A stretch of DNA of 47,382 nucleotides from Chromatiales bacterium (GTDB lineage Bacteria > Pseudomonadota > Gammaproteobacteria > Thiohalospirales > Thiohalospiraceae): the NCBI GenBank assembly GCA_026982395.1, contig JALSHD010000161.1:1-47382 (forward strand). Reading direction: 5' to 3'. Shown here one piece after another: positions 1 to 8,795 of the stretch (the first letter of the stretch is position 1; the number at the start of each line of letters is the position of its first letter). Made by a program: the position numbers and the translations under genes. Under the pieces are notes generated by a model, which did no database searches, was not told the DNA's origin, and saw only the letters and a list, made by a program, of their open reading frames with translations.

Positions 1-647
1 GGGTGATCGTCGCCTCCCTGTTCGAACGGCGCGCCGCCGGACTGTACCACAACACCGCCGTGGTGCTGGAGCGGGACGGCACCCTGGCCGGCCGCTACCG
101 AAAGATGCACATCCCCGACGACCCCGGCTATCACGAGAAGTACTACTTCACCCCGGGGGACCTAGGATTCACCCCCATCGACACCTCGGCGGGAAGAGTG
201 GGGCTGCTGATCTGCTGGGACCAGTGGTTCCCCGAGGCGGCGCGCCTGATGGCCCTCGCCGGGGCCGAACTGCTGCTCTACCCCACCGCCATCGGCTGGG
301 ATCCCGCCGACGATGCCGCCGAGCAGCAGCGCCAGCTGGAGGCCTGGATCACCGTGCAGCGCGGCCACGCCATCGCCAACGGCCTGCCGCTGCTGGCCTG
401 CAACCGTACCGGCCTCGAGCCGCACCCCGACGGCTGCAGCGGCGGGATCCGGTTCTGGGGATCCAGCTTCGTCTGCGGGCCACAGGGGGAGCTGCTGGCC
501 CAGGCGAGCCCCGATCGGGCACAGCTGCTGATCGCCGAGATCCAGCCCCGACGCAGCGAACAGGTACGGCGCATCTGGCCCTTCCTGCGCGACCGGCGCA
601 TCGACGCCTACCGGGATCTGCTGCGGCGCTACCGGGACGACAGTTGA
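1..647 (+). CDS. aguB: N-carbamoylputrescine amidase, 5'-truncated by the window edge
   Basis: This is the C-terminal two thirds of a carbon-nitrogen hydrolase that converts N-carbamoylputrescine to putrescine, CO2 and ammonia, the last step of the agmatine route to putrescine in the cytoplasm. The frame is open to the left edge, so the true start and the catalytic Glu are outside the window. The catalytic Lys lies in KMHIPDDPGYHEKYYF and the nucleophile Cys in LLICWDQWFPE. The segments YPTAIGW and CNRTGLE are typical of the AguB subgroup rather than of nitrilases in general. The stop codon is 2 bases before the next ATG, so it is probably cotranscribed with the regulator that follows. The usual partner aguA is not visible. 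Confidence 0.9.
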   Translation, partial: VIVASLFERRAAGLYHNTAVVLERDGTLAGRYRKMHIPDDPGYHEKYYFTPGDLGFTPIDTSAGRVGLLICWDQWFPEAARLMALAGAELLLYPTAIGWDPADDAAEQQRQLEAWITVQRGHAIANGLPLLACNRTGLEPHPDGCSGGIRFWGSSFVCGPQGELLAQASPDRAQLLIAEIQPRRSEQVRRIWPFLRDRRIDAYRDLLRRYRDDS

Positions 648-649
648 CC

Positions 650-1312
650 ATGCAGAACCGTTGGCTGAACTGTTTCCCCGCCCTGCAACCCATCGCCGAT
701 CCACACTGGCTGGCGGCGGTCGAGGCCGCAAGAGAGATAACCCTGCCGGCGGGCACCACCGTATTTCGCGACGGCGATCCCTGCCGCAGCTATCTGCTGG
801 TGCTGGAGGGTTCCGTGCGAGTACAGAAGGTCTCCGAAAGCGGCAAGGAGATCGTGCTCTACCGGGTCGAGGCAGGCCAGACCTGCATCCTCACCACCTC
901 CTGCCTGCTGGCCGATGACGACTATCTCGCCGAGGCGATAACCGAGACCGAGGTCAGCGCCGTCGCCATCCCCACCACCCGGTTTCACGACGCCCTGTCC
1001 CACTCGGCGGAATTTCGCAAATTCGTGTTCCACTCCTACGGCAAACGCATCGCCACCCTGATGGCGCTGGTGGAGGCACTGGCCTTTGGCCGCATGGACG
1101 CCCGACTGGCCCACCGCTTGCTGGATATCAAACACACCCGCGGAGAAATTTCTGTTACCCACTACGAACTGGCTGCTGATCTGGGAACCGCCCGAGAGGT
1201 CATCAGCCGGCTGCTGAAAGATTTCGAGCGCCATGGCTGGATTAGACTGCACCGGGGCCGCATAGAGATTCTTGACCCACAGGCCTTGCGCCTGGTCGAG
1301 AAAAAAATGTGA
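650..1312 (+). CDS. Crp/Fnr family transcriptional regulator
   Basis: The 220-residue protein has an N-terminal cyclic-nucleotide-binding fold (about residues 25-130) and a C-terminal winged helix (about 150-215) with recognition-helix segment ELAADLGTAREVISRLL. The ATG at 650 is chosen because it follows the aguB stop directly and gives a normal family length; the longer open frame upstream overlaps aguB. Cysteines at 8, 45, 79 and 85 could support redox or thiol sensing, but there is no FNR-type N-terminal cysteine cluster. The effector domain lacks obvious cAMP-contact residues, so the ligand is unknown. Target genes cannot be read from the sequence; the adjacent membrane-protein gene begins 7 bases downstream and may be in the same transcript. 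Confidence 0.85.
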   Translation: MQNRWLNCFPALQPIADPHWLAAVEAAREITLPAGTTVFRDGDPCRSYLLVLEGSVRVQKVSESGKEIVLYRVEAGQTCILTTSCLLADDDYLAEAITETEVSAVAIPTTRFHDALSHSAEFRKFVFHSYGKRIATLMALVEALAFGRMDARLAHRLLDIKHTRGEISVTHYELAADLGTAREVISRLLKDFERHGWIRLHRGRIEILDPQALRLVEKKM

Positions 1313-1319
1313 CCCGGCA

Positions 1320-1925
1320 ATGAGCGGAAAAAACCTCTGGCTGCTTGTTTTTTTCGGCACACTGATCTGGTCAGCCATCAACCCCCACGACTATTTCATC
1401 TGGTTTCTGGAGGTCTCCCCTGCCTTGGCCGGGTTTGCTGTTTTAACGCTGACCTGGCGGCATTTTCCGCTCACTCCGCTGGTTTATTGGCTGATCCTGA
1501 TCCACAGCATCATCCTGATGGCAGGAGGCCACTATACCTATTCAGAAATGCCCCTGTTTGAGTGGTTCAAGGAGATTTTTGATCTGCAAAGAAACAACTA
1601 TGACAAAGTGGGACATTTTGCACAGGGATTTGTACCCGCCATGATCGCCCGGGAAATTTTAATAAGAAAAAAAGTTATCAATGGAAAGGGGTAGTTGAAT
1701 TTTCTGGTGGTCTGTTTCTGCCTGGCGCTCAGTGCATTTTATGAGTTGATCGAGTGGTGGGTGGCTGTTCTGTCCGGCGATTCGGCAACGGCATTTCTGG
1801 CAACCCAGGGGTATGTCTGGGATACCCAGTCGGACATGCTGCTGGCTTTGATTGGTGCTATCGCATCACTACTGACGTTAAATAAAATACATGACCGCCA
1901 GTTGACTGTTTTTCAAAAAACATAA
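1320..1925 (+). pseudogene. YjdF/DUF2238 family membrane protein interrupted by an in-frame TAG
   Basis: Read through a TAG at 1692-1694, this frame gives a roughly 200-residue polytopic membrane protein of the YjdF/DUF2238 family, with several hydrophobic segments and the characteristic pieces KVGHFAQGF, AFYELIEWW and WDTQSDM. The first part (1320-1691) ends in INGKG and the second part begins LNFLVVCFC in the same frame. Relatives that I recall carry a Trp-Leu here, so a single TGG to TAG change explains the break. It may be a recent nonsense mutation or a sequencing error. A TTG directly after the stop could restart translation, but no good ribosome-binding site precedes it. The function of the family is unknown. 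Confidence 0.75.
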
Positions 1926-1956
1926 GATCCGGATTTGCTTGCTCATTTGAAAATTG

Positions 1957-1984
1957 CAAAAAGAAGGGGGGCATTGCCCCCCCA
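1957..1984 (-). terminator. Rho-independent terminator, minus strand
   Basis: The inverted repeat GGGGGGC-att-GCCCCCC spans about 1966-1982. On the minus strand it is followed by TTCTTTTTG, so it ends the transcript of the lipoprotein gene to its right. It also sits 41 bases after the end of the convergent plus-strand gene and could act in both directions. Confidence 0.75.
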
Positions 1985-2015
1985 AAGCCTTATCACCGGC
2001 TCTTGGGAAAATGAT

Positions 2016-3680
2016 TCAGGGCACTTCCATGGCTCCCATATCGTTGACAGAACCACGTGACGCATTTTTCTGATGACGCACATACCTTCTTGTTACCGGA
2101 TATTCGGCAGGAGTGCTTTGTGCGGTTCCCTGGATCAACCCGGTGTTGAGTGGCTCCAGAGTATTCTGATCAATTGGAGGGGGAGCACCGGCAGTATTCA
2201 GCAGATTGTCCTTCCCGTTCAATCTTGGGACATTGGTAGTTCCCCTGTAGCACTCTCGTATGGACTCTGAATCATTCCAGGTCCCGGTTATCCAGTTCCT
2301 GCCAAAATTGATGGTGCCCCTGTTGGTTTCATCCAGACAGAAGTGGGACAGCGTACTGCTTCGCTCTCCCGTGAAATAAACTATGTTGTTGAACATCTCC
2401 ACCACCTCCCTGGAGGGTGATGTGGCATTCCTGTTCCCCAGATAGAACAACCGGAATCTCCACAGGTCGCTCCGGTCCTGCTCGATGGATATCGTGTTGT
2501 TATAAAAATAGAGCGTGCCGGCTCGGGACAGTGCCGGGTCGTTGTCGCTGCCGTAGTGAACAATGTTCCCCGCCTCGGTCTGGCTGCCAACATGCTTGAA
2601 AAAATTACCATACACATAGGTCTTGCGGTAGCTGGCCTCGGCCGCCCGCACTTTTGACAGACGCCCGGGGTCAATCGCTTCACCATTGGCCGCCGCCCAG
2701 TCGCGATACTCCTGTTCAATGTACCAGGGGGCAGCATCCTCTACCTCCACAAGGTCCAGTGCACGGCTGCCGCCGTTGTCAAACCAGTTGTAGCGGATGA
2801 TGGAGCCGGCCGTCCGCTCTTTCAGCGTCGCACCGCCAGAGCCGGGAACGTTTGCCCCGAAACGGTTGTACTGGTATATCACTCCGATCGCCTGGATATA
2901 CATCCCGTGCTCCCGGTAGCTGCCTTGCTGGCTATGACGATGCAGGTAATTACCCTCAATGAGCAGGTTGCGGGTCAGATGCGCTTCGTTGTACCCCTGG
3001 GACATGGTGAATATCCCGTTGCCACAGTTCTCCAGCTCGTTGTTGCGGATCACGACGTTGTCCGCCGCCTGAATACGGATGCAGGCAGCACCGTTCTCAT
3101 ACCGGGCACTGCTGCCGTTCATGCGCCGGTAGCTGAATGTGGGCTTGGCGTTACGGATGTGCAGCCCTTCAATGACGATGTTATGCACCTTGAGGTCGTA
3201 GTCGCGGTTGTAGAGCATAACCATCGCCAGACCCTCCATGGGAGCATAACGGCCATAGCCGTCGGCATCGTCACGATCGTTTGCCGCACCATCACCGTCC
3301 AGTACAGGGCGATCACCGTTGGGGCCGGCAACGCCGCAGAGCCGAATGGGATTGGCCTCGGTGCCGCTGGTGCGGATCACGATCTTCTCGCGGTAGGGCT
3401 CGCTGCGGTAGTGAATACGCACCGTGTCACCCGGACCCAGAATATCCCACGGAACATCGGAAATAGTTGTGTAACTCTGCCCCGGGCCTACCGGGTAGTC
3501 GTTGCCGCTGCCAGTGTGAATACACGGACTGGCTTCAGAAAAAACAGACTCATTGATGACAAATTTCGACTCGTCATCCTCTATACTGACCAGTATACCG
3601 GCCTCTTTTTGGCAGGAAATCAGAACCAGCGCTACAAAGAGCACTGATATCAATCGACCAAAACACAGTCTGTCAATCAT
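2016..3680 (-). CDS. Secreted right-handed beta-helix lipoprotein
   Basis: The predicted protein is 554 residues. It begins with a lipoprotein signal, a hydrophobic stretch ending in VLISC (lipobox, Cys about residue 22), so it is likely anchored to a membrane facing the periplasm or the cell surface. The body contains many short repeats with Asn ladders, such as NIVIEGLHIRNA, NVVIRNNELENC, NLLIEGNYLHRH and TYVYGNFFKHV, typical of parallel beta-helix (pectate-lyase-like, PbH1) proteins, and an early segment GPGDTVRIHY. The open frame continues upstream to 3848, but the start at 3680 places the signal peptide at the N terminus and has an AGGG about 10 bases upstream. The substrate is unknown; a polysaccharide is the usual inference. 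No catalytic residues can be assigned with confidence. Confidence 0.75.
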   Translation of the reverse strand: MIDRLCFGRLISVLFVALVLISCQKEAGILVSIEDDESKFVINESVFSEASPCIHTGSGNDYPVGPGQSYTTISDVPWDILGPGDTVRIHYRSEPYREKIVIRTSGTEANPIRLCGVAGPNGDRPVLDGDGAANDRDDADGYGRYAPMEGLAMVMLYNRDYDLKVHNIVIEGLHIRNAKPTFSYRRMNGSSARYENGAACIRIQAADNVVIRNNELENCGNGIFTMSQGYNEAHLTRNLLIEGNYLHRHSQQGSYREHGMYIQAIGVIYQYNRFGANVPGSGGATLKERTAGSIIRYNWFDNGGSRALDLVEVEDAAPWYIEQEYRDWAAANGEAIDPGRLSKVRAAEASYRKTYVYGNFFKHVGSQTEAGNIVHYGSDNDPALSRAGTLYFYNNTISIEQDRSDLWRFRLFYLGNRNATSPSREVVEMFNNIVYFTGERSSTLSHFCLDETNRGTINFGRNWITGTWNDSESIRECYRGTTNVPRLNGKDNLLNTAGAPPPIDQNTLEPLNTGLIQGTAQSTPAEYPVTRRYVRHQKNASRGSVNDMGAMEVP

Positions 3681-3945
3681 GGTATTTACCCTGGCCCGTC
3701 TTGTTACCGTTGTCAGGGAGACGGGACTTACCCCTGGGACAATATCGTACAGTTGCGCCATCTGTTCCGTGACAAGGTTCTCATTGCTGCAAGCAAGAAT
3801 GGAATCAGAACCGTGATTGAAGCAACTGCATGCCCCCTGAACCCGCATCCTTTAACCCGCACGGCATGGCTATTCCCGGTTGTTTCATTCCGCGTCCTGT
3901 TTATATCGGCCACGGGCAGACTGGCTTGAGGGAAATGGTTCCCGG

Positions 3946-4923
3946 TTAAGGGGTTAATACCCACAACGGGGCAGGAAGCTGTTCCGAAGTGGAATAAATT
4001 CGCTCACCGCAAGCGCCAAAAGCCAGCGCCTCCCCCTGAAGAAGTGAATGGGTGGCTATCCTTCCTGGCGGGCGGGAAAATGCCTGCGCCCAGCTCATCC
4101 CCGGATTACGAACAAACAGCAGGATGCTACGGTAGGTCATTACCACTGCTGTTGTTCCGTCTGGCGAAATATCCATCGCAGTAGGGGCATCACCCAGCTT
4201 GCCCAGCACGGGATTGGCAAAAATGTCAGCCAGTGAAGGCTGCGGCAAACCAACAATGGAGGTAATTCGCCGGGCTGTCTGTATCTTCCCGGTTTCGGGA
4301 AATAGCGGCAGCTCGTAGAGCTGCGGTGGATGATCCCGCTTGCTCAAAATGAGAATACGCTCTCCCAGCACATCAACCGCAAGTGATTCAGCATCACGAG
4401 GTCCGTCTTCATAGTTGAACTCGATGGTTCGGGCTACATGAGTGGATACAGTTCCCGGCATTTCCGGCTCATGCACAAAATGGAGATAATATCGCTCTCT
4501 TTTTCCCCGATTGTCACCGATATCTGCAATCAACAGGTAGGGTTTTTCTCTCCAGATGAAGGAGGCCATATCTTCCCAGTCCCGATTCTTGACACCATCA
4601 ATCTTCAACTGCCCCTTATTGGAGCCATCGATACCGGCGGCGTACAATACCGGAGGATTTCCACCGTCATTCAACACCCACAATAGAGCATCATCCCGGC
4701 GTGATGCAGCCAAGCCGCTGGCCTCGGTTATCATTCGGTTTTCCAGTTCTCCCAGCTGTTGTGACTGATATCCGGGAGACATTGAGAAACCACCAGGCAA
4801 AACAGCACTCCCCTGTTCTGCCCGGGCTGACTCTTCAGTTCCGGTTTTCAACCCCACTACCATGGAGCGACCGGAACAGCCAACCAGAAGCATTCCCAGC
4901 ACAAAAACAACCAACGGTTTCAT
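3946..4923 (-). CDS. Hypothetical lipoprotein with beta-propeller-like repeats
   Basis: The 325-residue product starts with MKPLVVFVLGMLLVGCSG, a clear lipoprotein signal with lipobox LVGC. The start at 4923 was preferred to the longer frame (4980) for that reason and because AGG lies 5-7 bases upstream. The mature part has segments such as GLAASRRDDALLWVLNDGG, DWEDMASF, LLIADIGDNRGKR, DAESLAVD and PTAMDISPDGTTAVVMTYR, spaced like blades of a propeller. This resembles proteins of the phytase-like or SdiA-regulated type, but I cannot assign a family firmly. It lies downstream of no other gene and is divergent from the DUF937 gene. It may share localisation with the neighbouring beta-helix lipoprotein on the same strand. 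Confidence 0.65.
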   Translation of the reverse strand: MKPLVVFVLGMLLVGCSGRSMVVGLKTGTEESARAEQGSAVLPGGFSMSPGYQSQQLGELENRMITEASGLAASRRDDALLWVLNDGGNPPVLYAAGIDGSNKGQLKIDGVKNRDWEDMASFIWREKPYLLIADIGDNRGKRERYYLHFVHEPEMPGTVSTHVARTIEFNYEDGPRDAESLAVDVLGERILILSKRDHPPQLYELPLFPETGKIQTARRITSIVGLPQPSLADIFANPVLGKLGDAPTAMDISPDGTTAVVMTYRSILLFVRNPGMSWAQAFSRPPGRIATHSLLQGEALAFGACGERIYSTSEQLPAPLWVLTP

Positions 4924-5078
4924 GACCTGACCGGCGCAGACTCTAGTGTCCGGAAAAGGGTTTTTCACAGCTTTTCGCATTTTCCGTATATTTGAACCCC
5001 GAAAACCGAAATAGTATAATCAGTTACAGTGGATCCATCAGGGTTCATCATTCACAGGATACCACCGGAGATATAATA

Positions 5079-5492
5079 ATGGATATCATGAAATTGGGTG
5101 CCTCACTTCTCATGGACAAGCTTGGCGGAGGTGATGGCAATCTGGACAGTATTACCTCCGCTCTCGGCGGTCTGCTTTCCGATAACAACGGGAATCTTGA
5201 TCTGGGCAGTATTGTATCCGGCCTGCAGGAAAAGGGGCTTGGTTCCGTAGTGGAGTCCTGGCTGGGGGACGGGGATAACGAATCCATCTCGGCTGATCAG
5301 GTCAAAGAGTTGTTCGGCAGCGAAAAGGTTTCTGAAATAGCTTCCCAACTGAACACTGATGAAGGGAGTGTGCTTGATGGCCTCTCCGAGGCGCTGCCGC
5401 AAATTCTGGACAAGTCCAGCAGCGGCGGTTCTCTGCTCGACTCAATCGGTGGTATCGATGGCGTCATGAATATGGCCAAAAAACTGTTCTGA
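5079..5492 (+). CDS. DUF937 (YidB-like) protein
   Basis: This 137-residue acidic protein is rich in Gly, Ser, Leu and Asp. It has the DUF937 pattern of short helices separated by Gly/Asp loops, for example LGGLLSDNNGNLDLGS, IVSGLQEKGLGSVVESWLG and DQVKELFGSEKVSEIASQL. The start at 5079 has GGAG 8-12 bases upstream; a longer frame from 4992 lacks support. There is no signal peptide or membrane segment. The biochemical role of the family is unknown. A strong hairpin follows the stop codon. The gene appears monocistronic and converges on the sdh operon. Confidence 0.8.
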   Translation: MDIMKLGASLLMDKLGGGDGNLDSITSALGGLLSDNNGNLDLGSIVSGLQEKGLGSVVESWLGDGDNESISADQVKELFGSEKVSEIASQLNTDEGSVLDGLSEALPQILDKSSSGGSLLDSIGGIDGVMNMAKKLF

Positions 5493-5507
5493 ACAGCAGT
5501 CGTCCAA

Positions 5508-5538
5508 ATACACTCTGGCAGCACCTGCCAGAGTGTAT
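5508..5538. terminator. Hairpin between convergent DUF937 gene and sdhB
   Basis: A perfect 13-bp inverted repeat, ATACACTCTGGCA and its complement around a GCACC loop, lies between the two converging stop codons. It lacks a long T run on either strand, so it may be a weak bidirectional terminator or a 3'-end stabilising hairpin. Confidence 0.6.
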
Positions 5539-5551
5539 CTCAAGGTTTCAT

Positions 5552-6247
5552 TCACAAAATATGCTTCAGCATCATCTGCCTGATGCGTCCTATGGCTTTG
5601 GCCGGGTTCAGCCCCTTGGGGCACACTTCCACACAATTCATGATACTGCGGCAACGAAACAGCCGGTAAGGTCCCTCCAGTTCACTTAGCCGTTCTGCGG
5701 TGGCCTGATCGCGGCTGTCGGCCAGAAAGCGCCAGGACTGCAGCAGGGCTGCAGGACCACGGAAACCATCCGGGTTCCACCAGAATGAGGGACAGAAGGT
5801 GGTACAGCAGCCGCACAGGATACATTCGTACAGACCGTCCAGCCTGTCGCGCTGTTCAGGAGTTTGCAGACGTTCCACTTCGGGCTCGGGATCATGGGCC
5901 ACCAGATACGGCTTGATTGAGCGGTAGTGCTCGAAAAAACGATCCATATCCACTACCAAATCCCGGATAACCGGCATGCCGGGCAGTGGACGCACCTCTA
6001 TCGGTTGTTTGAGACTGGCCAGCGGAGTGATACAGCCCAGTCCGTTGCGCCCGTTGATGTTTATGGCATCCGAGCCACAGACACCTTCCCCGCAGGAGTG
6101 GCGAAATACCAGGGTTTCATCCTGCTCCTTGATGCGCAGCAAGGCATCACGCAGCATCATGCTTGGGTCAATGCCTTTTAGCTGATACTCCTGCATGTAG
6201 GGTCCGCCGTTGACCTCCGGATTATATCGGTAGATTGAGAAGCGCAT
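5552..6247 (-). CDS. sdhB: Succinate dehydrogenase iron-sulfur subunit
   Basis: SdhB carries electrons from the flavin of SdhA to ubiquinone at the cytoplasmic face of complex II. The 231-residue length is normal. The [2Fe-2S] ligands lie in CGEGVCGSD (residues 52-60, with the Asp variant of the last ligand in that loop) and at Cys72. The C-terminal clusters are held by CILCGCCTTFCP and by CRSIMNCVEVCPKGLNP, the ligand sets for [4Fe-4S] and [3Fe-4S]. It is the last gene of sdhCDAB, starting 4 bases after the sdhA stop. A hairpin follows it. Confidence 0.97.
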   Translation of the reverse strand: MRFSIYRYNPEVNGGPYMQEYQLKGIDPSMMLRDALLRIKEQDETLVFRHSCGEGVCGSDAININGRNGLGCITPLASLKQPIEVRPLPGMPVIRDLVVDMDRFFEHYRSIKPYLVAHDPEPEVERLQTPEQRDRLDGLYECILCGCCTTFCPSFWWNPDGFRGPAALLQSWRFLADSRDQATAERLSELEGPYRLFRCRSIMNCVEVCPKGLNPAKAIGRIRQMMLKHIL

Positions 6248-6251
6248 GTGT

Positions 6252-8018
6252 TTAATAGACTCTGGGCTTGGATGGAAATGAGTCGACAGTCAGCGGTTTG
6301 GTGCGCACCGGCTTGTAATCCAGCCGGCGCCCCTGTTTGAAAAACAGACTGTGTTTGAGCCACTGTTCGTCATTCCGCTCGGGGAAGTCGATACGCGAAT
6401 GCGCACCACGGCTCTCCTCGCGGGCGAGAGCGGAGCAGACGGTGGCAATGGCAACTTCCATCATGTTTTCCAGCTCCAGCGCTTCGATGCGAGCGGTATT
6501 GAAAATTTTGCTGTGATCCGTCAGTACGGCGTTCTGCAACCGCTGTTCCAGTGCAAGCACCCGTTCAACCCCCTCTGCCAGCACATCTTTGGTACGAAAT
6601 ACCCCGCAGTAATGTTCCATTGTCTGCTGCAGTTCGCGCCGCAACTGGGCTACCGATTCACCGTCACACCGCTTATCCCAGCGGGCAAGACGGCCGAGGG
6701 CCCGTTCAATGCTCTCCTCGTTGAGGGGAAGATGATAGCGGCTGTGCTGCAAATGATCTGCAATATGGTTAGCCGCAGCCCGACCAAATACGACAATATC
6801 CAGCAACGAGTTTCCTCCCAGACGGTTGGCACCGTGCACAGAAACACAGGCGCACTCTCCGGCGGCATAGAGGCCGGGTATGGCCTCCTCGGGACCGAGA
6901 GAGAAAGGAGCCACAACCTGACCATCACGATTGGTGGGAATTCCGCCCATGGTATAGTGGGCGGTAGGAAATACCGGAATAGGTGTGTTTGCCGGATCCA
7001 GATGCAGAAAGGTCCGAGCCAGCTCGCGGATCCCGGGCAATTTTCTGGCCACCACCCCCTCGCCAAGATGATCGACCTTGAGCAGCACATGATCGCCCTG
7101 CGGACCACAACCGCGTCCCTCCCGCACTTCGGTGGCAATCGCCCGGCTGACCACATCACGACTGGCCAGATCCCTGGCGTTGGGAGCATAGCGCTCCATA
7201 AAGCGCTCACCTTCCTTGTTGATCAGATAGCCGCCCTCGCCCCGCGCGCCCTCGGTAATCAGCATCCCCCTGCCAGCAATGCCGGTGGGATGAAACTGAA
7301 AAAACTCCATATCCTGCAGCGGGATCCCAGCGCGCAGTACCATCCCCATCCCGTCGCCGGTATTGATTCTGGCGTTGGTATTGGTGCGAAAAATCTGCGC
7401 GGCTCCACCTGTAGCAAGCAGGGTACATCTGGCCTCGATAATAATCGGCTCACCCGTGGAAATCTCCAGTGCCACCGCACCAAGAATAATTCCATCACCA
7501 TTGCTGATCAGATCGATGGCGAAATACTCGTCGAAGAAGTGGGTACGGGCCTGAATGTTCTGTTGATAGAGGGTATGCAAAATGGCATGGCCGGTCCGGT
7601 CTGCGGCAGCACAGGTGCGGGCAGCTTGTTCACCTCCAAAATTCTGGCTCTGACCGCCGAAGGGACGCTGATATATCTTACCGTTATTCTGCCGTGAAAA
7701 AGGTACACCGGCATGCTCTAGCTCGATAACCAGATGAGATGCGGCACGGCACATATACTCAATGGCATCCTGATCACCCAGATAGTCACTCCCCTTGACC
7801 GTGTCATACATGTGCCAATGCCAGTTATCGGGCAAGGCGTTGGCCAGGGCCGCATTAATTCCACCCTGTGCCGCTACCGTGTGCGAACGGGTCGGGAACA
7901 CCTTGGAAACCACTGCCACACTGGCTTCCACCCGTGCCAGTTGCAAGGCGGCGCGCAAACCACCGCCGCCGGCACCAATCACCAGCACATCAAACTTGCG
8001 CTTGCGCAAACTGCTCAT
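6252..8018 (-). CDS. sdhA: Succinate dehydrogenase flavoprotein subunit
   Basis: SdhA oxidises succinate to fumarate using covalently bound FAD. The 588-residue product starts MSSLRKRKFDVLVIGAGGGG, giving the Rossmann motif GAGGGG near residue 15. The FAD-linking His is in the segment RSHTVAAQGGINAAL. Further signatures are FHPTGIAG, the active-site region TEGARGEGG, and HGANRLGGNSLLD. The open frame extends to 8222 but overlaps sdhD, and the start at 8018 gives the usual ATGA overlap of a coupled operon. Together with SdhB, SdhC and SdhD it forms complex II of the TCA cycle and respiratory chain. Confidence 0.97.
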   Translation of the reverse strand: MSSLRKRKFDVLVIGAGGGGLRAALQLARVEASVAVVSKVFPTRSHTVAAQGGINAALANALPDNWHWHMYDTVKGSDYLGDQDAIEYMCRAASHLVIELEHAGVPFSRQNNGKIYQRPFGGQSQNFGGEQAARTCAAADRTGHAILHTLYQQNIQARTHFFDEYFAIDLISNGDGIILGAVALEISTGEPIIIEARCTLLATGGAAQIFRTNTNARINTGDGMGMVLRAGIPLQDMEFFQFHPTGIAGRGMLITEGARGEGGYLINKEGERFMERYAPNARDLASRDVVSRAIATEVREGRGCGPQGDHVLLKVDHLGEGVVARKLPGIRELARTFLHLDPANTPIPVFPTAHYTMGGIPTNRDGQVVAPFSLGPEEAIPGLYAAGECACVSVHGANRLGGNSLLDIVVFGRAAANHIADHLQHSRYHLPLNEESIERALGRLARWDKRCDGESVAQLRRELQQTMEHYCGVFRTKDVLAEGVERVLALEQRLQNAVLTDHSKIFNTARIEALELENMMEVAIATVCSALAREESRGAHSRIDFPERNDEQWLKHSLFFKQGRRLDYKPVRTKPLTVDSFPSKPRVY

Positions 8019-8356
8019 GCAGGCACCACTTGCTGCATAAGCTGCAGTATCCAGGCTGCCATCGCCAGCAACAGCACCATCATCGACAGACGCAACGCAA
8101 AACGAATCCACACCGGCCTGACATAATCCATAAACAGATCCCGCATGCCCACCCAGGCATGTGCCAACAAGGCCACAAAGAAAAGAATGAAAGCTGTTTT
8201 TACCATTGGCTGCGCCACCCATGCACGCCAGTGCTGGTAATCGGACGGCGGGTCAAATACCAGGTGGGTGGCAAACCAGATGATGAACAGCGCCAGATAG
8301 CCTGCACTGATACGCTGCAGCTCCCAGGTTCGCAACCCGCCGCTGGGAACTCTCAC
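8015..8356 (-). CDS. sdhD: Succinate dehydrogenase membrane anchor subunit
   Basis: The 113-residue protein has three hydrophobic helices (about residues 17-38, 50-70 and 83-105) and the segment HAWVGMRDLFMDYVRP, the SdhD signature that carries a haem b ligand His and quinone-site residues. It overlaps sdhA by four bases and sdhC by four bases, so translation of the three is probably coupled. Its position between sdhC and sdhA is standard. Confidence 0.93.
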   Translation of the reverse strand: MRVPSGGLRTWELQRISAGYLALFIIWFATHLVFDPPSDYQHWRAWVAQPMVKTAFILFFVALLAHAWVGMRDLFMDYVRPVWIRFALRLSMMVLLLAMAAWILQLMQQVVPA

Positions 8357-8733
8357 CAGACAGCTACCGCGGCAATTAACAGCATTGCCAGCCCGGCTCC
8401 GATAGCCAGTCTGGCACTGAATCGTGCCTGCTCCCGCTCTACCCCAATTTCCATATCAAGCAACAGATGGCGAATCCCGGCGAACAGGTGATGAGACAAA
8501 AACCAGATCCAGGGAATCAACAACAGCTTGAACGAAATCCGGGAAAACAGCGAACTTACCAGAGCAAAGCCCTCCGCGCTCTGCAGGGAGAGTCCGAACA
8601 GATAGAGCACAACCGGCAAAGAGACAAACAGCATGACTCCGCTGATGCGATGGCCAATAGAAACCAGCGCAACGATCGGAAACCGGATCCTGGTCAGTTC
8701 AAGGAATACAGGTCTGCTATTATTGCTGTTCAC
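8353..8733 (-). CDS. sdhC: Succinate dehydrogenase cytochrome b556 subunit
   Basis: The 126-residue membrane subunit begins with the family segment RPVFLELTRIRFP, contains the quinone-site region SIGHRISGVMLF and the haem-ligand helix HHLFAGIRHLLLDMEIG, and has three hydrophobic helices. The start codon appears to be GTG at 8733. A TATAAT on the minus strand at 8742-8747 lies so close that a transcript from it would have almost no leader, so the real promoter may be elsewhere in the 62-base divergent gap. It is the first gene of sdhCDAB. Confidence 0.93.
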   Translation of the reverse strand: MNSNNSRPVFLELTRIRFPIVALVSIGHRISGVMLFVSLPVVLYLFGLSLQSAEGFALVSSLFSRISFKLLLIPWIWFLSHHLFAGIRHLLLDMEIGVEREQARFSARLAIGAGLAMLLIAAVAVW

Positions 8734-8795
8734 AGGCTTTAATTATACAAAAACACCAGTTCACTATATACCAATACCACAGGAAAACAATCAAG

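Noticed and set aside
3681-3848. N-terminal extension of the beta-helix lipoprotein
   Set aside because: It would place the signal peptide and lipobox in the middle of the protein.
6351-7697. Long open frame of 448 codons opposite sdhA
   Set aside because: It is the antisense shadow of a highly conserved flavoprotein gene; it has no ribosome-binding site or recognisable domain.
8019-8222. N-terminal extension of sdhA
   Set aside because: The extra 68 residues overlap sdhD in another frame and do not resemble SdhA; the start at 8018 gives the normal family N terminus.
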